Source: Streptococcus respiraculi (GTDB taxonomy: Bacteria; Bacillota; Bacilli; Lactobacillales; Streptococcaceae). Taken from it: DNA of 64,000 bases. Positions within the stretch are counted from its first letter, which is position 1. Every line of letters starts with the position of its first letter. The position numbers and the translations under genes were made by a program. The notes beneath the pieces are model-generated. The model made no database searches and was not told where the DNA came from. It was given only the letters and a program-made list of their open reading frames with translations. Of the stretch, positions 17,079 through 26,013 are shown piece by piece. The DNA lies in NCBI RefSeq assembly GCF_003595525.1, contig NZ_CP022680.1, forward strand, positions 1,973,501-2,037,500, written 5' to 3'.

Positions 17079-18824
17079 CTCCTCGACAAACTGGCTGTTG
17101 TATAGATTCGCATAGAAGCCCTGCTGAGTCATCAGAGTATCGTGGTTGCCTTGTTCGATGATATTGCCGTCTTTCATAACTAAGATGAGATCCGCATTTC
17201 GGATAGTGGATAGACGGTGAGCGATGACAAAGGAAGTACGGCCTTCCATCAGTTTATCCATGGCCTTCTGGAGTAATTCCTCCGTCCTTGTGTCAACAGA
17301 GCTGGTTGCCTCATCAAGGATAAGGAGAGGAGCATTTTTCAACAAGGCACGCGCAATGGTTAACAATTGTTTTTGCCCAACAGATAAAGTTACCGTATCA
17401 TCTAGCAGGGTATCATATCCTTTAGGCAAGGTCATGATAAAATGGTGAACTCCAACTGCTTTGGCAGCTTCGATAACCGCTTCATCTGAAACATTGCTTT
17501 GGTTGTAAATCAGATTTTCCTTAATCGTTCCTTCAAAGAGCCAGGTATCTTGTAAGACCATACTAAAGGCAGCGTGGACTTCAGATCGTTTCATGCTTTT
17601 AATATCAATCCCGTCAATCAAAATACGACCTTGATTAATGTCATAGAACTTCATCAAGAGATTGACAATGGTCGTCTTTCCAGCTCCTGTTGGTCCCACA
17701 ATGGCAATTTTTTGCCCAGCCTTAGCTGTTGCGGAGAAGTCATGGATAATGGTCTGATCAGGCAAATACCCAAAGGACACATGGTCAAAGGTCACATCTC
17801 CTTTTACAGAAGACAACTGTTGCGGTCTTGCTTGGTCATCTTCCATTTCTTGTTCACCCAAGAACTCAAAGACACGTCCCATCGCTGCACTGGCTGATTG
17901 TAAAACGGTCAAGCCCTGGGCAATCTGAGAAAGGGGTTGAGAGAAGATCCGCACATAGACCATAAAGGCCACAATCGTCCCCATGGTCGCATGACCATTT
18001 AGAGTCAAAGCAGCACCAGTCACCACAACCATGACATAGCCGAAGTTTCCGATAAACATCATCATGGGCATCATAATCCCAGAAATAAACTGTGATTTCC
18101 ACATGCTGCCGTAGAGTGCTTGGTTGAGCATTTCAAACTGCCCTTTTACTTCTCCTCCCGCATGATAACTCATCACTACCTGATGACCAGAGTACATTTC
18201 TTCAACGTAGCCATTGACTTTGGCAAGATTTGCCTGCTGGCTCTTGAAAAAGCCCTTAGCACGCCCCATGATAATGCCAACAAAGACAAAGCCAAACAAG
18301 ACCGATCCAATTGCTACAAAGGACAGAGTCACATTGGTTTTAAACATCATAATGAGCGCAGCAATCAAGAGAATACTAGAAAAAAGGACTGTCCCCAAAC
18401 TTTGGTTGAGGGATTGGCTAGCCGTATCCACGTCATTAGTCACACGAGATAAGGTATCCCCTTGGGAATGACTATCAAAATAGCCTAGAGGAAGCTTGTT
18501 GATTTTTTCTGCAATAGCTGTCCGCAAGCGTTTTGAAAAATGCTGAACAATCGTTGAAATCGTAAAGGACTGAGCGTAGTTGACCACCGCACCAATTCCA
18601 TAAAGAATAGCTAGGGTCATCGCGATTTCAGAAACTTTATCAGTATCAATCCCCGTCATCAAACCCTTAGTAATCAAGTCTGTAATCTCGCTGAGTTTAT
18701 CAGGACCAATCACCGTGATAATGCCTGAGATAATCGCTCCAATCACCGCAACGACAAAAGGAACTTGGAAGCCTTTGATATAGGGCTTCATCTGGCTAAA
18801 TAAAGAAGATTTTTTATTTTCCAT
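17076..18824 (-). CDS. satB: Heterodimeric ABC multidrug exporter subunit, SatB-like
   Basis: A half-transporter of 582 residues with six membrane helices and a C-terminal ATPase. Motifs: Walker A GPTGAGKTT, signature SVGQ instead of SGGQ, Walker B LLILDEATSSVD with catalytic Glu, and H-loop AHRLST. Thus its own ATP site is catalytically complete but its signature is altered, as in one half of heterodimeric exporters. With the upstream half it matches the PatAB/SatAB type; SatAB of S. suis exports fluoroquinolones. The ATG at 18824 (MENKKSS) overlaps satA by 11 bases; further upstream codons lie inside satA. The symbol rests on the MarR-ABC-ABC arrangement, not on alignment. Confidence 0.8.
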   Translation of the reverse strand: MENKKSSLFSQMKPYIKGFQVPFVVAVIGAIISGIITVIGPDKLSEITDLITKGLMTGIDTDKVSEIAMTLAILYGIGAVVNYAQSFTISTIVQHFSKRLRTAIAEKINKLPLGYFDSHSQGDTLSRVTNDVDTASQSLNQSLGTVLFSSILLIAALIMMFKTNVTLSFVAIGSVLFGFVFVGIIMGRAKGFFKSQQANLAKVNGYVEEMYSGHQVVMSYHAGGEVKGQFEMLNQALYGSMWKSQFISGIMMPMMMFIGNFGYVMVVVTGAALTLNGHATMGTIVAFMVYVRIFSQPLSQIAQGLTVLQSASAAMGRVFEFLGEQEMEDDQARPQQLSSVKGDVTFDHVSFGYLPDQTIIHDFSATAKAGQKIAIVGPTGAGKTTIVNLLMKFYDINQGRILIDGIDIKSMKRSEVHAAFSMVLQDTWLFEGTIKENLIYNQSNVSDEAVIEAAKAVGVHHFIMTLPKGYDTLLDDTVTLSVGQKQLLTIARALLKNAPLLILDEATSSVDTRTEELLQKAMDKLMEGRTSFVIAHRLSTIRNADLILVMKDGNIIEQGNHDTLMTQQGFYANLYNSQFVEE

Positions 18825-20580
18825 TTTCCAATTCCTCCTTCGATAATTGTGAATAAGCAATTTCTTGATAAACTTCGTTCTGTGCAAGTAATTCCTGATG
18901 CGTTCCCTGACCGACTACTTTTCCGTTGTCAAGCACCAAGATTTGATCCGCATCCATAATAGTTGAAATCCGCTGTGCAACAATCAACTTGGTCATACCA
19001 GCAGTACGCTTTGCGAGTTCCTCCCGAAGAGTACGATCCGTACGATAATCAAGAGCTGAGAAGGAGTCATCAAAAATCAAAATTTCAGGCTTACGAGCAA
19101 GGGCACGGGCAATCGCGAGACGCTGGCGCTGCCCACCTGAGAAATTGCTTCCAGACTGGGCAACGTGGGAAGATAGGCCGTCCTCTTTTTCCTCGACAAA
19201 GCTTTTGGCCTGCGCTAAATCTAACGCCTCCCAAATGGCTTCGTCATTGAGTGGACTTTCCTTGCTTTCCCCAAAGTCGATATTGCTACGGATATCCCCA
19301 GAAAATAAAACCGCTTTTTGCGGAATATAGCCGACTTTGGCATGTAAATCCGCCTCACTGTAATCTCTCACATCGACACCGTCCAACAGAATGCGCCCCT
19401 CACTCACATCGTAAAAACGTGGAATCAAATTGACCAAGGTAGATTTCCCAGAACCTGTTGAGCCAATGAAGGCAACAGTATCGCCTGCTTTGGCGGTAAA
19501 GTTAATATGTTCAATGACTGCCTCTGAGGCGTCTGAATAACGGAAAGTCACATCATCAAAGACGATTTGATCTACATTTCCTTGTCCAACTTGCGACACT
19601 TGAGGCGAAGTAATGGAAGAGGTCAAATCCAAGACCTCGTTGATCCGCTTGGTCGACACTAAAACACGAGGCAAAATGATAAATAAGGCACTCATCATCA
19701 TAAAGCCCATGACAACCTGCATGGCATAGGACGTAAAGACCACCATATCACTGAAAATTGGCAGCTTATCTGTTAGCTCAGCTTCGTTGATAAGATAGGC
19801 CCCAATCCAATAAATAGCCAAACTCAACCCACTTGAAATCGTCATCATAACTGGATTCATAATAGCCATTAAGCGACTGACAAACAAGTTAAGCGCTGTT
19901 AATTCTTCATTGGCCTGAGCAAACTTGCCGTCCTGATAGTCTTCAGCATTATAGGCACGAACGACACGGATACCGGTCAAACCCTCACGCGTCACACTGT
20001 TCAAACGATCGGTCAATTTTTGGACAATGGTTTGCTTTGGAAAGGCTAATGTCACCAAAATGGTCATCATGACAAGGTTAATCAAGACAGCCGCAATGAC
20101 TGCCCACAACCAGTGGTCCGACTTCCCAACAATCTTGCTCAACGCCCAAACGGCCATAATCGGCCCACGAGTCGCTACCTGCAGACCCATGGTAAACAAG
20201 AGCTGAATCTGGGTCAAATCATTGGTCGTTCTCGTCAACAAACTAGGAACGCTAAAGCGTTTGACCTCCGCATCCGAGTAATCTAAGACACGATGAAAAA
20301 TGTCCTTCCGCAAACGGGTCGTAAAACTCGCTGCTAAGCGCGAAGCCATAAAACCGACCATGACGGAAGCACCAAAACTGGCTAACGATAAGCCCAGCAT
20401 TTTAAGTCCAGGCGACCAGAGATCTGAAGTCGTCGTATCTGGTAATTGCAAGAGCTTGGTGATTTCTGACATGTAGCTTGGCACTTCTAACTCCAACCAC
20501 ACTGTCAGACAGACAAAGGCAATACTAGCTAGAATCATCAACCACTCTTTGCTATTTAAGCGTTTAAATAGTTTACTCAT
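18814..20580 (-). CDS. satA: Heterodimeric ABC multidrug exporter subunit, SatA-like
   Basis: A half-transporter of 588 residues, six membrane helices plus ATPase. Walker A GSTGSGKST and signature FSGGQRQR are canonical, but Walker B reads IFDDSFSALD (catalytic Glu replaced by Asp) and the H-loop is VAQRIST (His replaced by Gln). Its nucleotide site is therefore degenerate, complementing the SatB subunit. The start overlaps the satR stop by 4 bases. The order MarR regulator, this half, partner half is that of satRAB of S. suis. Expected to sit in the cytoplasmic membrane and export hydrophobic drugs. Confidence 0.8.
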   Translation of the reverse strand: MSKLFKRLNSKEWLMILASIAFVCLTVWLELEVPSYMSEITKLLQLPDTTTSDLWSPGLKMLGLSLASFGASVMVGFMASRLAASFTTRLRKDIFHRVLDYSDAEVKRFSVPSLLTRTTNDLTQIQLLFTMGLQVATRGPIMAVWALSKIVGKSDHWLWAVIAAVLINLVMMTILVTLAFPKQTIVQKLTDRLNSVTREGLTGIRVVRAYNAEDYQDGKFAQANEELTALNLFVSRLMAIMNPVMMTISSGLSLAIYWIGAYLINEAELTDKLPIFSDMVVFTSYAMQVVMGFMMMSALFIILPRVLVSTKRINEVLDLTSSITSPQVSQVGQGNVDQIVFDDVTFRYSDASEAVIEHINFTAKAGDTVAFIGSTGSGKSTLVNLIPRFYDVSEGRILLDGVDVRDYSEADLHAKVGYIPQKAVLFSGDIRSNIDFGESKESPLNDEAIWEALDLAQAKSFVEEKEDGLSSHVAQSGSNFSGGQRQRLAIARALARKPEILIFDDSFSALDYRTDRTLREELAKRTAGMTKLIVAQRISTIMDADQILVLDNGKVVGQGTHQELLAQNEVYQEIAYSQLSKEELENGK

Positions 20581-21029
20581 TCTTTCTCCTTCTGCTCAAT
20601 TTTCTCTAAATTATGATGAAGTTGTTGGATAACGTTAGAAAAGACTGCTAGATCTTCTGTTGCAATTCCCGCGATAAGTTGCTTGCGCACATTGCCCCAA
20701 AAATCACTCATTTTCTGACTCTTTTCCTTTGCACTATCAGACAAGCGCACGATTTTCTTGCGCTTGTCCACCTTGGACGACTCAACTACGATAAAGCCAT
20801 TTTTTTCCATACGCTTGATGAGGTTGCTCGTCACAGACTTGGAAATTTTCAGATGATGTTCAATATCTTTTATAAAAATCTCTTCATCTTGGTGCATCGC
20901 AAGATAATGGAGAACATGCCCTTGCGGGCCTCCTAGCAATTCCATGTCGGCATCTCGCGCGACAGAATGAATCGCAGATCCCATCTTATGGGCTAGTCTT
21001 TTAAATTCTTGAAGTGGATCTGTTGTCAT
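20577..21029 (-). CDS. satR: MarR-family repressor of the satAB exporter, SatR-like
   Basis: A winged-helix MarR regulator of 150 residues. It has the recognition region LKISKSVTSNLIKRMEKNGFI and wing VDKRKKIVRLSDSA. I choose the ATG at 21029 because AAGGAAG is 6-7 bases upstream; the ATG two codons earlier touches that site. It heads the operon with satA and satB. Two near-identical 14-bp palindromes flank its promoter (21052-21065 and 21102-21115), a layout that predicts autorepression and derepression of the exporter when SatR is lost or bound by ligand. In S. suis, satR mutations are known to raise satAB expression. Confidence 0.82.
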   Translation of the reverse strand: MTTDPLQEFKRLAHKMGSAIHSVARDADMELLGGPQGHVLHYLAMHQDEEIFIKDIEHHLKISKSVTSNLIKRMEKNGFIVVESSKVDKRKKIVRLSDSAKEKSQKMSDFWGNVRKQLIAGIATEDLAVFSNVIQQLHHNLEKIEQKEKE

Positions 21030-21051
21030 GATCATCTTCCTTTCAAAATTC

Positions 21052-21115
21052 GTTATCACGAGAACAATTTTAGCACTTTCCAATCAGATGTCAAGAAAAA
21101 AGTTCTCGTGAGAAC
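21052..21115 (-). promoter_or_regulatory. satRAB promoter with two SatR operator candidates
   Basis: Minus strand: -35 TTGACA (21089-21094), 16-base spacer, extended -10 TGCTAAAAT (hexamer 21067-21072). GTTATCACGAGAAC (21052-21065) lies just downstream of the -10. The reverse complement of 21102-21115, GTTCTCACGAGAAC, lies just upstream of the -35. The two match at 13 of 14 bases and are near-perfect palindromes. Confidence 0.75.
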
Positions 21116-21332
21116 GATTTCTGTTTGCGAGTATTTCCAGTCTTTTCTAGGTCGATGAATGATAACATAACTCCATTACTATCAAAATTAGCATTTTTCG
21201 ATACTTTATTAGATAGTGCAGACACAAGCAATCTCCTTAGGAGTTTTATTGCTAAATGTTAAGGTTACGGTCTCAAAATTTCCCTTATTCGTAACAATAT
21301 AAGTATTGTGAATCATACCACTTCAGATTAAG

Positions 21333-21373
21333 TGCATAACAAAAAAGAGCCAAACAGCTCTTTTTGTTATGCA
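21333..21373 (-). terminator. Terminator of the second ABC exporter operon
   Basis: TGCATAAC plus an A-run and GAGC (21333-21350) pair with GCTC plus a T-run and GTTATGCA (21357-21373). The stem includes the stop codon of the upstream minus-strand gene and ends in a T-rich arm. Confidence 0.75.
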
Positions 21374-23145
21374 CTTTCTTCTTTTTTTGCGAATTGACTA
21401 GTGTAGAGGTCATAATAGAAGCCTCTATCAGCTAGAAGACTTTCATGATTTCCCTGCTCGATGATTTGCCCGTCTTTCAAGACCAAAATCTTATCCGCTT
21501 CTTGAATCGTTGATAAGCGGTGGGCAATGACAAAGCTTGTTCGACCTTTCATCAGATGTTTCATTGCCTTTTGAATCAAAAGCTCAAGACGGGTATCAAC
21601 CGAGCTAGTCGCCTCATCTAAAATTAAGATTTTTGGATCTGCTAGAAGAGCCCGTGCAATGGTCAATAGTTGCTTTTGCCCCAGCGAGATATTGCTCGAT
21701 TCTTGGTTCATCTCCATGTTGTAACCACCAGGAAGCGTCCGAATGAAGTGGTCAACATTTGCGGCCTTGGCTGCTGCGATGATTTCCTCATCTGTTGCCG
21801 CTAAATTTCCAAAACGAAGATTTTCCTTGATCGTTCCCTCATAGAGCCAAGCATCCTGCAAGACCATGCCAAATTGCTGGCGGTATTTCTGACGAGAAAG
21901 ATGGCGAATATCATGTCCGTCCACAGTAATCGCTCCACTGGTCACATCATAAAAGCGCATCAAGAGATTGATAAGCGTCGTCTTTCCAGCTCCTGTTGGT
22001 CCAACAATCGCAACCATCTCCCCCGGTTTCACTTCTAGATTAAAATCTCGAATCAAGGGTTTGTTTTCTACATATTGGAAATCCACATGCTTGAAGCTGA
22101 CTTGGCCTGTCAAATCCTGCGTCAACTCTTCTTTCTCTTCCATTGCCTCATCTGTCTCATCTAAGACTTGGAAAATCCGCTCAAGCGATGACTGAGCACT
22201 CTGCAAAGGCCCCGCTAACTGTGTCAAATTCTGAATGGGCTGACTAACCTGCCACACGTATTGGACAAAAGCTTGCATATTTCCGATTGTCAAACGTCCT
22301 GCGATGACCTGCAGACCACCGACAACGGCAACAATCAAATAAGTCAAATCAGACACCGCATGTAGGACAGGCATCATCAAACCTGAAATAAAGCTCGCCT
22401 TAAATCCTACATTCTGTAAAGTATGCGTAATTTCTTGAAAATCTTCCGTTGATGCTTCCTCACGACCATAAAGCTTAAGAACATTGAAGCCAGACAAGTT
22501 CTCCTGCACAAACCCATTGAGCCGTCCCAAGATAGCTGCTTGCTCCTTGAAATAGGGTTGCGATTTTTTAAGGATAAATTGAGCACCAAAGTAAGTCAGA
22601 GGAATGCTGACCATGACAATCAAGGCCAATTTAAAATTCAAAAAGAGCATCATGGCTACTACAAGGGTAATGGTAAATACCGCATTCACCAACTGAAGCA
22701 CACTTTGCTGGAGAGCATTTGATACTGTCTCGACATCGCTCGTGAAACGTCCCAGAACATCTCCAAACTGCTGCTTGTCAAAATAAGACACCGGGATACG
22801 GTTGATTTTGCGACTCAAATCATTGCGCAAATCCGCCACCGTCTGCTGAACTGCATTGGTCATGAAATAGTTGGAATAATAAGCCCCGATTTCATAAAAG
22901 AGCGCACGGACAACATACAGCAGCAAAATCCAGAAAATATAGGTCACATTGATTCCTGCACCTGCCACACCTCTTGCCATGTCCATGAGATTTTTGGTCA
23001 ATTCGGTAATCGCAAGCCCTAAGACAAAGGGCTCTAAGACACTCATCACGACACTCATAATCTTGAGGAAAATGGCTACAAAAAGCGCCAGTTTATACAC
23101 TTTCAAATAGCTCCATAAACGAGCAAAACTAGATGATGGTTTCAT
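21367..23145 (-). CDS. ABC exporter half, catalytic-site subunit (second heterodimer)
   Basis: A half-transporter of 592 residues with six membrane helices and an ATPase. Motifs: Walker A GPTGAGKTT, altered signature SLGQ, Walker B ILILDEATSSVD with Glu, H-loop AHRLST. It is organised like the SatB subunit at 17076 and is probably its paralogue. It begins 8 bases after the stop of its partner, so the two form a heterodimer and an operon. The substrate is unknown; multidrug or peptide export are both possible. No regulator gene is attached, unlike the satRAB unit. Confidence 0.85.
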   Translation of the reverse strand: MKPSSSFARLWSYLKVYKLALFVAIFLKIMSVVMSVLEPFVLGLAITELTKNLMDMARGVAGAGINVTYIFWILLLYVVRALFYEIGAYYSNYFMTNAVQQTVADLRNDLSRKINRIPVSYFDKQQFGDVLGRFTSDVETVSNALQQSVLQLVNAVFTITLVVAMMLFLNFKLALIVMVSIPLTYFGAQFILKKSQPYFKEQAAILGRLNGFVQENLSGFNVLKLYGREEASTEDFQEITHTLQNVGFKASFISGLMMPVLHAVSDLTYLIVAVVGGLQVIAGRLTIGNMQAFVQYVWQVSQPIQNLTQLAGPLQSAQSSLERIFQVLDETDEAMEEKEELTQDLTGQVSFKHVDFQYVENKPLIRDFNLEVKPGEMVAIVGPTGAGKTTLINLLMRFYDVTSGAITVDGHDIRHLSRQKYRQQFGMVLQDAWLYEGTIKENLRFGNLAATDEEIIAAAKAANVDHFIRTLPGGYNMEMNQESSNISLGQKQLLTIARALLADPKILILDEATSSVDTRLELLIQKAMKHLMKGRTSFVIAHRLSTIQEADKILVLKDGQIIEQGNHESLLADRGFYYDLYTSQFAKKEESA

Positions 23146-23153
23146 GTCTCCTC

Positions 23154-24890
23154 CTATTCTTCTGTCAATGATTGGCTGTTCAGCTGAGAATTGGCAATTT
23201 CACGGTAGATATCATTACTTTCCATGAGCTCCTCATGCGTACCGCGACCGATGATTTCCCCCTTATCAAGTACGATAATTTGATCAGCATCCATAATAGT
23301 TCCCACACGCTGTGCTACAATCAGCACAGTCGCATTTTCCGTTACTTCTTTCAAACGGCGACGCAAAATCGCATCTGTCTTATAGTCCAAGGCTGAAAAG
23401 GAATCGTCAAAAATATAAATGTCTGGTTCTTTGACCACCGCACGAGCAATCGACAAGCGTTGCTTTTGCCCACCAGATAGGTTACTGCCTCCTTCTGCCA
23501 AGTGAGTATCAAACTGCTCTTCCTTGCTTTCGATAAACTCACGTGCCTGCGCCACATCGGCAGCCTGATGCAATTCCTCATGACTGGCATCTTCTTTTCC
23601 GTAACGGAGATTTTCTGCAATCGTTCCTGTAAAGAGTAGTGCCTTCTGCGGAATAAAGCCAATTTTTTGACGGAGCGCCTTGAGATTATATGCACGCACA
23701 TCAACTCCGTCAACTAGAATTTTTCCAAGAGTGACATCATAAAAACGTGGAATCAACTGCACCAAAGAGGATTTTCCAGAACCTGTTGAGCCGATAAAGG
23801 CAATGGTCTCCCCTGGTTTTGCTTTAAAGGAAATATTGTGCAAGACTGGACTTTCTGTCTCTCCTGGATAGGCAAAGGTCACATTGTCAAACTCTAGATA
23901 ACCCTTAGTCTCTGTCTCCGTAATCCCATCTTCATTTGGGCTAATCGAAATTGGCATATCCATGACCTCTTTCAAACGCTCGCTTGACACAGCCGTCCGA
24001 GGATACATGGTAAAGAGATTTGATAACAGAAGAAATGACAAGAGCGCATGGAAACTGTACTCAATAAAGGCCACCAAGTCCCCAATCTGCAACTCCCCGC
24101 GACCAAGTGGCGCTAGGGCAAACCAGACGATAGATACAATCATAGCAATGATAATTTGGACAAACAAGGGCTCTGTCAAGCCTGTTAACTTGAACAAACG
24201 ATTGGAATTTTGCGCATACAGATCATTTTGCTCTGCAAAGCGTTCTTCTTGAAATCCCTCTCTAGCAAAGGCACGAATCACCCGTAATCCTGTCAGATTT
24301 TCCCGTGCATACTGGTTGATTTTATCCAAGGTTTTCTGTTGTTTTTCAGATAGGGGGCGGGTTTTTACGGCCACATACCAGACCACCATGGCTAAAAATG
24401 GCATGGCAAAAGCCACAATCCAAGCCATAGAGGGACTAGTCAAGAAAATCATCATCACACTTGAAATCATCATCAAAGGGGTGATGATACCTAATTTCAA
24501 AACCTGTTCTGCAAACTGCATCAAAACAAAGGCGTCACTCGTCATCCGTGTCACCAAGGATGAAACCCCGATTTGTTCATATTCATGATGAGAATATTCC
24601 TGCAACTTAGCATAGAGGTCATTTCGCATATCGCGGACCATGCTAGTGGTCAATTTACTAGCCCCATACGACAACACAATCCGCCCCATTGTTCCAAGAA
24701 CAATCACCACGAGCATCATCATCGCCCAGAAATACAGACGCTCTGTATCTCGGCTATTGACACCCTCATCAATCATTCGGGCTAAAACGGTTGGTAGACC
24801 AAGGTTAACAACCACGAAAAAAATGGCACCGATAAAGTCCAAGACCAACCATTTGGGATATTTTTTCAAATAAGACCAGATGTAGTTCAT
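23154..24890 (-). CDS. ABC exporter half, degenerate-site subunit (second heterodimer)
   Basis: A half-transporter of 578 residues from the ATG at 24890 (GAAGGAGGAG upstream). It has six membrane helices and an ATPase with Walker A GSTGSGKSS, canonical LSGGQKQR, degenerate Walker B IFDDSFSALD and H-loop VAQRVGT. The same replacements (Glu to Asp, His to Gln) occur in the SatA subunit, so the two tandem systems are likely an ancient duplication or two lineages of the same exporter class. First gene of the operon, behind the promoter at 24955-24983. Confidence 0.85.
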   Translation of the reverse strand: MNYIWSYLKKYPKWLVLDFIGAIFFVVVNLGLPTVLARMIDEGVNSRDTERLYFWAMMMLVVIVLGTMGRIVLSYGASKLTTSMVRDMRNDLYAKLQEYSHHEYEQIGVSSLVTRMTSDAFVLMQFAEQVLKLGIITPLMMISSVMMIFLTSPSMAWIVAFAMPFLAMVVWYVAVKTRPLSEKQQKTLDKINQYARENLTGLRVIRAFAREGFQEERFAEQNDLYAQNSNRLFKLTGLTEPLFVQIIIAMIVSIVWFALAPLGRGELQIGDLVAFIEYSFHALLSFLLLSNLFTMYPRTAVSSERLKEVMDMPISISPNEDGITETETKGYLEFDNVTFAYPGETESPVLHNISFKAKPGETIAFIGSTGSGKSSLVQLIPRFYDVTLGKILVDGVDVRAYNLKALRQKIGFIPQKALLFTGTIAENLRYGKEDASHEELHQAADVAQAREFIESKEEQFDTHLAEGGSNLSGGQKQRLSIARAVVKEPDIYIFDDSFSALDYKTDAILRRRLKEVTENATVLIVAQRVGTIMDADQIIVLDKGEIIGRGTHEELMESNDIYREIANSQLNSQSLTEE

Positions 24891-24954
24891 TTCTCCTCCT
24901 TCACATAACAAGAAAAAAGCACTAGACAGCACTTTTTTCGATTTATTTATACCC

Positions 24955-24983
24955 AGTATAACAGAGTTTTCAGAGAAACTCAA
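24955..24983 (-). promoter_or_regulatory. Promoter of the second ABC exporter operon
   Basis: Minus-strand -35 TTGAGT (24978-24983), 17-base spacer and -10 TATACT (24955-24960), about 65 bases upstream of the start. Confidence 0.6.
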
Positions 24984-25014
24984 CCGTTCGACTTTCTGAA
25001 AACCTTCTCTTTTT

Positions 25015-25998
25015 TCACTGATTCAAGGAAATCCCTTTCAGATTGACAATACCTGCATTCGCATAATCTTTCCGTAGAAAGGCTTGAATGTTTTCCATAT
25101 TTTCTCTGACACCATGCAGAAAAGCTTCTTGGGAATAAAAGGCAATATGGGGTGTCAAAAGGACATTATCCATTGCCATAAACGGCAAGGCGGTCAAATC
25201 AGGATCCTCACTCGAGACCACATCTAAAATGGCATAGGAAAGCGTACCGTCTGACAGGGCTGTAACCAAGTCTTCTTCCTTTACAACGCCTCCACGAGAT
25301 GAATTGATAAAGACTGGAGCTTTTGTGGCCAAACTAAACAAGGATTGATTGAGCAACTCCTTCGTCTTATCATTTAATGGCAGATGACTCGAGATATAGT
25401 CACTCTCTGTAAAAACCGTCTCAAGAGAGACTGCCTCTACTCCTGTTTGAGCAAAGACTTTTTCAGCCACAAAAGGATCGTAGGCAATGACGCGACAGCC
25501 AAAAGCCCGCAGCCGCTCCGTAATCAGCCTTGGAATATTACCAAATCCGATTAGACCCACGGTCAGAGAAGACAAGCGGCGCATATCTGGAAAAAGCTCA
25601 TAGTCCCATTTTTTATCAACTTTAATCGATTGGTTAAAATCATGCAAACGACGGTTGTGCATCAAAATGGCTGCAACAACATAATTGGCCACTTCATCTG
25701 TACAGTAACTGGCAAGATGAGACACGGGCAGCTTCTTCTTGGTCGCGTAGCCTAGATCAATACTATTAAAACCAATAGAGCGATAAAGAACCAACTTCAG
25801 ATTGGGGAGATTTTCTAGAACACGCTGTGTCAGGGGTTCATAGACCGCAATCACCACATCCGCATCCTTGGCATTTGCGATTATCTCCTCTTCTGTCTGG
25901 CTTACCTTGACCTCGATTGTCACATCAAGTCCCAGTTCACCTATCACTTCCTGTTCATAATCCAGCATATGATCTTCAAATAGTCTAACAATTTTCAT
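25015..25998 (-). CDS. D-isomer-specific 2-hydroxyacid dehydrogenase family protein
   Basis: An NAD(P)-dependent 2-hydroxyacid dehydrogenase, 327 residues. The catalytic triad is visible: Arg in INSSRGGVV, Glu in VVSSEDPD, His in LLTPHIAFYS. The dinucleotide loop reads GFGNIP, so the third glycine of GxGxxG is proline. YRSIGFNSIDL corresponds to the substrate loop. It resembles D-lactate dehydrogenase or hydroxyisocaproate dehydrogenase-type enzymes, but the substrate cannot be assigned. It lies 15 bases downstream of the YjiH transporter gene, so the pair probably imports and oxidises or reduces a common metabolite under IclR-type control. Confidence 0.85.
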   Translation of the reverse strand: MKIVRLFEDHMLDYEQEVIGELGLDVTIEVKVSQTEEEIIANAKDADVVIAVYEPLTQRVLENLPNLKLVLYRSIGFNSIDLGYATKKKLPVSHLASYCTDEVANYVVAAILMHNRRLHDFNQSIKVDKKWDYELFPDMRRLSSLTVGLIGFGNIPRLITERLRAFGCRVIAYDPFVAEKVFAQTGVEAVSLETVFTESDYISSHLPLNDKTKELLNQSLFSLATKAPVFINSSRGGVVKEEDLVTALSDGTLSYAILDVVSSEDPDLTALPFMAMDNVLLTPHIAFYSQEAFLHGVRENMENIQAFLRKDYANAGIVNLKGISLNQ

Positions 25999-26013
25999 AA
26001 AGAGCCCTTTCTC

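Noticed and set aside
24909..24936. Terminator between the second ABC operon and the dehydrogenase (AAAAAAGCACT...AGCACTTTTTT)
   Set aside because: The arms are mostly a direct repeat (AGCACT) with mismatched pairing, and the sequence lies inside the ABC leader downstream of its promoter.
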